A DNA stretch of 5,172 bases from an uncultured Oscillospiraceae bacterium (GTDB taxonomy: Bacteria > Bacillota > Clostridia > Oscillospirales > Oscillospiraceae): positions 4,085 to 9,256 of the forward strand of contig CAJOFI010000063.1 of assembly GCA_905233595.1 (NCBI GenBank), given 5' to 3'. Below the pieces are notes generated by a model. The model did not search any database and was not told the DNA's origin. It worked only from the letters and a program-made list of their open reading frames with translations. The translations under genes were made by a program, and so were the position numbers. Of the stretch, positions 1-4,600 are shown in pieces (the stretch's first letter is position 1; every line of letters begins with the position of its first letter).

Positions 1-136
1 GCCTTGATCCGACGAAAATTTGCTCGGCATCCGCTCTCGCCGGATTTAATCAGCGCTTCCCTAACTGTTCAGTCCCCATCAAGGGGACTGAACAGTTACA
101 AATAAACATTGTTCACATCCCGCGAGGAGGAGAGCT
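1..136. other. Leader region upstream of the first M15 peptidase gene
   Basis: This stretch contains no gene I can support. It holds a weak 5-bp inverted repeat (ATCCG at 29-33, CGGAT at 41-45), the perfect palindrome at 62-98 (listed separately), and the ribosome binding site of the next gene, GAGGAGG at 124-130, six bases before the ATG. No convincing -35/-10 pair with proper spacing is visible, so the promoter of the first gene may lie left of the window. Forward frame 3 stays open from the window edge to a TGA at 138-140, which overlaps the ATG at 137 as ATGA. The piece is too short and too palindromic to call a gene end. Confidence 0.5.
62..98. repeat. Perfect 16-bp inverted repeat with 5-nt loop
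   Basis: The arms TAACTGTTCAGTCCCC (62-77) and its exact reverse complement (83-98) flank the loop ATCAA. Neither strand has a run of T after the stem (+ strand continues CAAATAAACATT, - strand continues GGGAAGCGC), so it is not a standard intrinsic terminator. It could be an operator, an mRNA-stabilising hairpin at the 5' end of the peptidase transcript, or one copy of an interspersed palindromic repeat. The perfect symmetry is read directly; the role is unknown. Confidence 0.85.
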
Positions 137-1042
137 ATGAAGGCTAATTTTCTGGCGCGATTTCTGCTGGCACTACTGGTGCTGGCGATTTTCGGCGCCT
201 ATTCCTACGTCCGCGCGTCCTATACGCCATACAGCGAAGAGCTTGAACAAGCCCGCCGGGCGAGCGAAGCGCCCATCGCCATCGCCGTGACGCCGCAGGC
301 GCTGATCCCGGAGGCGGCGCCGGTCGCCGCCGCAGCCGAAGAGAGCGCCGCGCCGGAGCCCACGCCGGAACCGACCCCCGACCCCGATTCTCCCGCCGGC
401 CGCGCCGCCGCGCTGGGGCTGCCCGCCCCGCCGGAGATCGACGTGACGAGCTGGGAGTACACCCTCGTCAACGGCGAGCACTCCATCGGACAGTACGCGC
501 CGGAGCAGCTCGGCTACCTCAACCAGACCGCCGACGCCGACGATATTCAGACGAGCTACAACCCAAATCGCTGCCCCGTGGATTACCGCATCGCGCAATA
601 CCTGCTGGATTTCGCGCTCGGCTGCCGGGAGGCGGGGCTGCCGATCTACCTCTCCTCGGGCTACCGCAGCTACAACGACCAGGCGGCAAACTTCCGCCGC
701 ATCTGCGAGAACAACGGCATTTCCGACGGCAAGATCAACGGCTACTACGTCACCATGCCCGCCGGCTGCAGCGAGCACCAGCTCGCCCTCTGCTGTGACA
801 TCACGGATAAGTACTACGCCACCAAGCGCGACGATACCGTGGCCAGCCCCACCATCGACTGGCTGCAGGAGCACTGCGCGGAGTACGGCTTCATCCACCG
901 CTTCCCCGATGGCAAGCAGGACATTACGGGCGTGATGAACGAGAGCTGGCACTTCCGCTATGTCGGCGTGGAGGCTGCGACCTATATCACGGAAAACCAT
1001 CTTGTGCTGGAGGAGTTTCTGGCGCTCTATGGAGTGGAGTGA
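137..1042 (+). CDS. Exported VanY-like M15B D-alanyl-D-alanine carboxypeptidase (probably active)
   Basis: A 301-residue protein predicted to trim the terminal D-Ala from peptidoglycan stem peptides outside the membrane. Residues 7-24 form an N-terminal hydrophobic signal or anchor without a lipobox Cys. Residues 28-88 are a low-complexity Ala/Pro/Glu stalk with PEPTPEPTPDPD at 73-84. The peptidase domain fills the rest. Its signature is complete: SGYRSY at 174-179, the zinc motif S212-x-H214...D221 with exact S-x-H-(6)-D spacing, and E269-S-W271-H272 followed by FRYVG, giving ligands H214, D221, H272 and catalytic E269. The G and A usual inside the first motif are A217 and C219. Seven Cys residues follow the stalk, which is many for a secreted Bacillota protein. 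GAGGAGG lies six bases before this ATG. A paralogue follows six bases after the stop, so the two are probably co-transcribed. Family assignment is firm; D,D versus L,D specificity and substrate are inferred from the family. Confidence 0.92.
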   Translation: MKANFLARFLLALLVLAIFGAYSYVRASYTPYSEELEQARRASEAPIAIAVTPQALIPEAAPVAAAAEESAAPEPTPEPTPDPDSPAGRAAALGLPAPPEIDVTSWEYTLVNGEHSIGQYAPEQLGYLNQTADADDIQTSYNPNRCPVDYRIAQYLLDFALGCREAGLPIYLSSGYRSYNDQAANFRRICENNGISDGKINGYYVTMPAGCSEHQLALCCDITDKYYATKRDDTVASPTIDWLQEHCAEYGFIHRFPDGKQDITGVMNESWHFRYVGVEAATYITENHLVLEEFLALYGVE

Positions 1043-1048
1043 GTGACG

Positions 1049-1930
1049 ATGAAGCGTGTTTTTCAACTGATTTTCGCCTTTTTGCTGGCGCTCGGCGCAG
1101 TTATGATGGCGCTCGATTCCTGTACGCCGCAGCCCGCGCAAAGGGAGAGCGCCCCCACTGCGCCACCGCAGAGCGAGGAAACTGCCGCACCGCCCGTTCC
1201 GGTCGAGACGGCGGCGCCCGTCGAGGAGGCCACGGTGGAGGAGAGCAGCCCCCTTGAGACCGCGTCTCCGGCGGAGACGCCCGCGGCGAAGTCCATGGCG
1301 GAGATGACGCCGTCTGAGCGCGCCGCCGCCTGGGGGCTGCCCGAGCCGCCCGCCGGGGTGGATCTGAGCGCACGGGAGTTCAAGCTCGCAAACAGCTACA
1401 ACAGCATCACCGACCAGCGCCCCAACCACAGCTATGGCGCGGGCGTCATCGTGGACGCGGTTTCGGACGAGGCCTTCAACAGCTTCGTCGGCGACTGCAT
1501 TGCAGCGGGCTACGGCGTCAACGCCTTCCGGGGCTATCTGGATTACTGGACGGTGCTGGAAAATTACTACGAGCCCGAGGTCTATGCCCACGGCGCCTAC
1601 TATGCAGCGAGCGTCACCCACGTCCCCGGCTGCAACGACCATCAGACCGCCCTCTGCGTAGATCTCCGCCTCGGCGCGGGGGACGCGGGCATCGACTTTC
1701 GCGGCACCGAGGCCTGGGACTGGTTGATCAGCCACTGCGCGGACTATGGCATCATCCTCCGCTACCCCGAGGGGCAGGAGAGCTGGTACGGCCACGCCTG
1801 CATGAATCCCTGCCACTTCCGCTACGTCGGCGTGGAGCCCGCAAAGTACATCATGGAAAATAACATCACCCTTGAGCAGTTCATGCTTCTCTACGATTGG
1901 GATGCTATCTACGTTCCCGGGGTGAACTGA
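1049..1930 (+). CDS. VanY-like M15B paralogue lacking the catalytic Glu; probable lipoprotein pseudoenzyme
   Basis: A 293-residue paralogue of the preceding protein. Residues 4-22 are hydrophobic and end in L22-D-S-C25, a plausible though imperfect lipobox, followed by an Ala/Pro/Glu/Thr stalk to about residue 88. Both proteins share a block before the domain (RAAAWGLPEPP at 91-101; RAAALGLPAPP in the neighbour) and the C-terminal FRYVG and YI-EN-LE-F pattern. Metal ligands persist: H198, D205 (NDHQTALCVD) and H256. The catalytic ExWH has become N253-P-C255-H256, so Glu is Asn and Trp is Cys, and SGYRSY has become NAFRGY at 158-163. Family knowledge says the Glu is needed for hydrolysis, so a binding, sensing or regulatory role is inferred. 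I chose ATG 1049 (GGAG at 1036-1039, nine bases away), giving a typical MKR signal start. An in-frame GTG at 1043 abuts the upstream stop and would add two residues. The reading frame is intact, so this is not a decayed gene. Confidence 0.88.
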   Translation: MKRVFQLIFAFLLALGAVMMALDSCTPQPAQRESAPTAPPQSEETAAPPVPVETAAPVEEATVEESSPLETASPAETPAAKSMAEMTPSERAAAWGLPEPPAGVDLSAREFKLANSYNSITDQRPNHSYGAGVIVDAVSDEAFNSFVGDCIAAGYGVNAFRGYLDYWTVLENYYEPEVYAHGAYYAASVTHVPGCNDHQTALCVDLRLGAGDAGIDFRGTEAWDWLISHCADYGIILRYPEGQESWYGHACMNPCHFRYVGVEPAKYIMENNITLEQFMLLYDWDAIYVPGVN

Positions 1931-1957
1931 TACGATCCTTCAATTGAAGAAGCAGAT

Positions 1958-2002
1958 AAAAACCGAGGCACCGGAAAGCGAAGTCTTCCGGTGCCTCGGT
2001 TT
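1958..2002. terminator. Bidirectional intrinsic terminator, 17-bp perfect stem
   Basis: The arms at 1960-1976 and 1986-2002 (AAACCGAGGCACCGGAA and its exact reverse complement) enclose a 9-nt loop. On the + strand, 29 bases after the second peptidase stop, the stem ends in TTT and then ATGACG, a weak T-tract. On the - strand the stem is followed by five T (1962-1958) and then ATCTG, the better tail. It should end the peptidase operon and, more canonically, any leftward transcript such as the candidate RNA at 1958-2065. Confidence 0.85.
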
Positions 2003-2065
2003 ATGACGGGCGGGAAACGAGCGAGCCCCCGTCTGGGAGGGCTCAATCGCTGCGAGAATCGAGCT
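1958..2065 (-). ncRNA. Candidate small RNA of about 108 nt (no family recognised)
   Basis: A leftward transcript is suggested by three things. First, an extended -10 (TGCTATAAT) lies on the - strand at 2080-2072, predicting a start near 2065. Second, the region then runs into a 17-bp terminator stem ending in five T. Third, the interval can fold on this strand: CTCGAT (2063-2058) pairs with ATTGAG (2047-2042) including one G-U pair that would be an A-C mismatch on the + strand, and GAGCCC (2044-2039) pairs with GGGCTC (2028-2023). These two helices share the GAG at 2044-2042 and so compete. No protein frame is evident. I do not recognise an Rfam class. It could instead be the unstructured trailer of the peptidase operon. 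Confidence 0.42.
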
Positions 2066-2071
2066 TTCCCC

Positions 2072-2080
2072 ATTATAGCA
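2072..2080 (-). promoter_or_regulatory. Extended -10 promoter on the minus strand
   Basis: Read on the - strand, TGC precedes a perfect TATAAT hexamer (2077-2072), matching the extended -10 form TGnTATAAT. The hexamer 17 bp upstream is TTTCTA (2100-2095), only three of six matches to TTGACA, which an extended -10 can tolerate. Transcription would run left into the terminator at 1958-2002, away from the transporter promoter. Confidence 0.5.
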
Positions 2081-2135
2081 GCATACTTCAAAAATAGAAA
2101 GCTTTTTTTGCCTGCTGGAAACGTAGAATTTTCCA

Positions 2136-2153
2136 TGCGCAAATTGTGCAAAT
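2136..2153. promoter_or_regulatory. Tandem 9-bp direct repeat, possible operator
   Basis: TGCGCAAAT (2136-2144) is followed immediately by TGTGCAAAT (2145-2153), eight of nine identical. A related inverted copy, ATTTTGCGC, lies at 2173-2181 just before the -35. The repeat sits between the two divergent promoters and is centred roughly 75 bp before the predicted transporter start, a position used by activators of sugar operons such as AraC-type proteins. Binding is inference; no regulator gene is in the window. Confidence 0.35.
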
Positions 2154-2186
2154 AGGGGAAAAACAACGACTGATTTTGCGCTTGAA

Positions 2187-2215
2187 TTGACAGAAATGAC
2201 CGAAAGTGATAGGAT
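2187..2215 (+). promoter_or_regulatory. Sigma-A-type promoter of the sugar transporter operon
   Basis: A perfect -35 TTGACA (2187-2192) and a -10 TAGGAT (2210-2215, four of six matches) are separated by exactly 17 bp. The start would fall near 2222, leaving a leader of about 72 nt before the ATG at 2294. The leader contains an imperfect GC-rich hairpin at 2229-2257. AT-rich sequence lies upstream, and the position fits the expected promoter of the solute-binding protein gene. Confidence 0.75.
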
Positions 2216-2228
2216 GGCACAAGGTAGT

Positions 2229-2257
2229 GGAAGGCTTCCCGCAAGCGCGGAGCCTCC
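2229..2257 (+). other. Imperfect hairpin in the 5' leader of the binding-protein mRNA
   Basis: GGA, GGCT, CC and GC in 2229-2242 can pair in order with GC, GG, AGCC and TCC in 2247-2257, closing an AAGC loop with single-base bulges at 2232, 2237 and 2240. No T-tract follows, so it is not a terminator. It lies near the predicted 5' end and may protect the transcript. It matches no riboswitch that I recognise. Confidence 0.35.
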
Positions 2258-2293
2258 TGACTGCACAATAAAAATTTATGAAAGGAAATCACC

Positions 2294-3547
2294 ATGAAAA
2301 AAGTACTGTCACTGATTCTCACCCTCGCAATGGTCTTTGCCCTCGCTGCCGTCGGCGGCACCGCCTCTGCGGCCGGGAAAGTCCAGCTCACCATCTTCAA
2401 CTCCAAGATGGAGATCCAGAGCCAGCTCGAGGAGATGGCGGAGGAGTACTCCAAGGCTCACGGCGTTGAGGTCGAGGTCTACTACTCCAGCGATACCGTC
2501 GCGGCTCACATGTCCACCAAGTACGCCTCCAACGATCCCTACGTCCTCGCCATGGTTGACGCGAAGGACATCTACTCCCTCGGACCCGACCACGCCCTCG
2601 ATCTGAGCGATCAGGACTGGGTCGCCGAGACCAGCCAGGCCATCTCCGTTGACGGCGCCGTCCTCGGCTTCCCCGTCTGCGTAGAGGCGCGCGGCCTGCA
2701 CTACAACGCCGCCGCCATCGAGGCCATCACCGGCGAGGCGTTCGACCCCGCTTCCGTCAAGACCACCGCTGATCTCCAGGCTGTCATCGACAAGCTGGTT
2801 GCCGGCGGCATGGAGGCTCCTGTCGGCCTGCAGAAGGAAGACTGGTCCCTCGGCGCCCACTTCTTCGCCTCCGTCTACGAGATGCATGACGACCCCGACG
2901 CCTTCATCGCCGGCATCAAGGACGGCTCCATCAAGCTGGCTGAGGACGAGGTCTTCAATGCCCTGATGGACACCTTCGACGTGCTCAAGGCCAACAACTA
3001 CGCCAAGTCCGCCCCCATCTCCGCTGAGCGCGAGGTCACCGAGATGATGCTCGGCGAGGGCGATCTGGCCTTCAAGTACGGCGGCAACTGGGACTGGTCC
3101 AACATCAAGGACTTTGCTGAGGACGCTGACCTCGGCATGATGCCCATCCCCTGCGATCTCGAGGGCTGCAATGAGAAGCTCATCGGCGGCGGCTCCAAGT
3201 ACTTCTTCATCGACAAGAGCGTCTCCGCCGAGCAGCAGCAGGCCGCGAAGGACTTCCTCAACTGGCTCATCTTCGACGAGGAGGGTCAGGACTTCCTGGT
3301 CAACACCTGCGCGCTGGTTCCCGCCTTCGCGAACATCACCCTGCCCGTGTCCGATCCTCTCGGCGCCTCCGTCAAGGCCTTTGCCGACGCTGACGCTCTG
3401 ATCGGCAACTACAACTACCTGCCCGACGACCACTACGCCAAGATCGGCGCTTCCTTCCAGAAGTACCTCGCCGACCAGATCGACCGCGCCGGCTTTGCCG
3501 ATGAGGTCACCGCTTACTGGGCCACCGCCGAAGTCGGCGCCCACTGA
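2294..3547 (+). CDS. ABC transporter extracellular solute-binding protein, family 1 (sugar type)
   Basis: A 417-residue substrate-capturing subunit of a CUT1-type importer, acting outside the membrane. The signal peptide MKKVLSLILTLAMVFALAAV resembles a lipoprotein signal (LAA before GG), but residue 20 is Val instead of Cys; the likely cut is after ASA (24-26). The mature part starts with the family pattern QLTIFNS and shows the hinge/ligand-region stretch GFPVCVEARGLHYN (125-138), GLQKEDWSLGAHF (178-190), GNWDWSNIKD (264-273) and a C-terminal lobe with KDFLNWLIFDEEGQDFL (319-335). Length is normal for the family. AGGA at 2283-2286 sits seven bases before the ATG; the promoter is at 2187-2215. 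Codon use is strongly biased to C-ending codons, as expected for high expression. Permease genes follow after a terminator. The class is confident. The ligand cannot be read from sequence: an oligosaccharide is likely by family and by the permease type. Confidence 0.92.
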   Translation: MKKVLSLILTLAMVFALAAVGGTASAAGKVQLTIFNSKMEIQSQLEEMAEEYSKAHGVEVEVYYSSDTVAAHMSTKYASNDPYVLAMVDAKDIYSLGPDHALDLSDQDWVAETSQAISVDGAVLGFPVCVEARGLHYNAAAIEAITGEAFDPASVKTTADLQAVIDKLVAGGMEAPVGLQKEDWSLGAHFFASVYEMHDDPDAFIAGIKDGSIKLAEDEVFNALMDTFDVLKANNYAKSAPISAEREVTEMMLGEGDLAFKYGGNWDWSNIKDFAEDADLGMMPIPCDLEGCNEKLIGGGSKYFFIDKSVSAEQQQAAKDFLNWLIFDEEGQDFLVNTCALVPAFANITLPVSDPLGASVKAFADADALIGNYNYLPDDHYAKIGASFQKYLADQIDRAGFADEVTAYWATAEVGAH

Positions 3548-3597
3548 TTCCGGTCAACGGCTCACCGGCGTTTCCCTCACCGATGGGCGAAAAACCA

Positions 3598-3633
3598 GGG
3601 GGATGTGAAAAATCACGTCCCCCCTTCCTTTTT
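3598..3633 (+). terminator. Intrinsic terminator or attenuator between binding protein and permease genes
   Basis: GGGGGATGTGA (3598-3608) pairs with TCACGTCCCCC (3613-3623) through 11 pairs including one G-U, with an AAAA loop. It is followed by CTTCC and a run of five T (3629-3633). It lies 50 bases after the stop of the binding-protein gene and inside an otherwise same-strand operon. Partial termination here would leave more binding-protein mRNA than permease mRNA. Five A before the stem at 3590-3594 mean it could also work on the - strand. Confidence 0.8.
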
Positions 3634-3666
3634 GCGTCTGAAAACACCGCGCCTCCGTCTGCATGG

Positions 3667-3702
3667 TACCGCTCGCGTGCAGGCTGCCCATTTTGAGCGG
3701 TA
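3667..3702 (+). repeat. 8-bp inverted repeat upstream of the permease ribosome binding site
   Basis: TACCGCTC (3667-3674) and GAGCGGTA (3695-3702) are exact reverse complements around a 20-nt loop, ending three bases before the AAGGA ribosome binding site (3705-3709). CTGCA/TGCAG inside the same stretch offers a competing pairing. It could stabilise the 5' end of a processed permease mRNA or affect translation. No T-tract follows. A role is inference. Confidence 0.45.
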
Positions 3703-3721
3703 GTAAGGAAAGAGAGCTTTT

Positions 3722-4600
3722 ATGAAGCAAAATACGACCTCCTACAAGGTCAGGCAATATCTGATGTTCGGCGGCGTGGGGACGGCTTTGTTCCTGTGCG
3801 TCGTCATCGTGCCCTTCCTCTACGGCCTGTATCTGACCTTTACGAGCTGGGACGGCGTCAGCCTTACCAAGCCCTTTGTCGGCTTTGCCAACTTCGCCGC
3901 CGCGTTCTCGGATAAGGATTACTGGCTCGCCATGGGGCGCACCGTGATCTACTCCGTCTTCGCGGTCGTGCTCATCAACATCGTCGCCTTCGCCCTCGCC
4001 TCCCTCGTCACGAGCGGCGTCAAGGGGCAGAACTTCTTCCGCGCCGGCTTCTTCGTGCCGAACCTCATCGGCGGCATCGTGCTGGGCTATGTGTGGAAGT
4101 TCGTCTTTAACCGCGCCTTCGTCGCCATCGCCAAGGCTGCCGGGAACGCGGCCGCCGGTTCTCTGCTCGCAACGCCGAACGGCGCCATGTTCTGCCTGAT
4201 CGTGGTCTCCGTCTGGCAGTACGCGGGCTACATGATGCTCATTTACGTCGCGGGCTTCATGAGCGTGTCCAAGGACGTGCAGGAGGCTTCGCTGATCGAC
4301 GGCTGCACCCCCTTCCAGGCCATGAAGAACGTCACCATCCCCCTCATGCGCTCGAGCTTCGTGCAGTGCATCTTTCTGAGCATCACCCGCTGCTTCGTGG
4401 TGTACGACGTGAACCTCTCGCTGACCAAGGGCGAGCCCTTCGGCTCCTCCGTGCTCGCGGCCATGCACGTCTACAACCAGGCGTTTACCTATAAAAACTA
4501 CGGTCTCGGCCAGGCCGAGGCTCTGATCCTCTTCCTGGTTTGCGCCATCGTCGGCGTCACCCAGGTCATGGTCGGCAAGAAAGGAGAGGTCGAAGCATGA
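3722..4600 (+). CDS. CUT1 sugar ABC transporter permease, MalF-like
   Basis: A 292-residue integral membrane protein forming half of the translocation channel. About six hydrophobic segments are visible (roughly 17-40, 72-97, 106-128, 156-179, 211-228, 265-284). The EAA loop that contacts the ATPase is clear: E188-A-S-L-I-D-G194 followed by I206-P207, with the preceding WQYAGYMMLIYVAGFM (165-180) typical of MalF-type CUT1 permeases. The family usually has EAA; here it is EAS, a mild change. Length is normal for the short MalF type without the large periplasmic loop of E. coli MalF. AAGGA (3705-3709) is 12 bases before the ATG, a rather long spacing. The stop overlaps the next permease gene (ATGA), indicating translational coupling. 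The partner ATPase is not in the window and may be encoded elsewhere, as is common for this family. Confidence 0.93.
   Translation: MKQNTTSYKVRQYLMFGGVGTALFLCVVIVPFLYGLYLTFTSWDGVSLTKPFVGFANFAAAFSDKDYWLAMGRTVIYSVFAVVLINIVAFALASLVTSGVKGQNFFRAGFFVPNLIGGIVLGYVWKFVFNRAFVAIAKAAGNAAAGSLLATPNGAMFCLIVVSVWQYAGYMMLIYVAGFMSVSKDVQEASLIDGCTPFQAMKNVTIPLMRSSFVQCIFLSITRCFVVYDVNLSLTKGEPFGSSVLAAMHVYNQAFTYKNYGLGQAEALILFLVCAIVGVTQVMVGKKGEVEA

Noticed and set aside
173..1816. 547-codon minus-strand open frame across both peptidase genes
   Set aside because: It is a GC-rich shadow. The + strand frames carry recognised M15B motifs, signal peptides and ribosome binding sites, while this frame has an Arg/Gly/Val-rich composition and no family resemblance.
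1938..1949. 12-bp palindrome CTTCAATTGAAG just after the second peptidase gene
   Set aside because: Exact but short and AT-rich, next to a much stronger terminator stem; palindromes of this size arise by chance and no role can be argued.
2098..2109. AAAGCTTT followed by a T run, possible terminator
   Set aside because: The stem is at most four pairs with no loop, too weak for an intrinsic terminator.
2110..2293. Catabolite-responsive (cre) operator for the transporter promoter
   Set aside because: I looked for the cre-type pattern with a central CG and flanking TG/CA and found no convincing match around the promoter or leader.
2278..2469. Small + strand frame starting 16 bases before the binding-protein ATG
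   Set aside because: It lacks a good ribosome binding site, is in a different frame from the binding protein, and its product is Arg/His-rich shadow sequence. The AGGA at 2283-2286 fits the ATG at 2294.
2309..3544. 411-codon minus-strand open frame opposite the solute-binding protein gene
   Set aside because: A shadow of strongly C-biased codons on the + strand. The Gly/Val/Leu/Asp-rich product has no recognisable motifs.
3554..4468. 304-codon minus-strand open frame covering the intergenic terminator and the MalF-like gene
   Set aside because: His/Asp/Glu/Gly-rich shadow product running through a terminator hairpin and opposite a clear permease.
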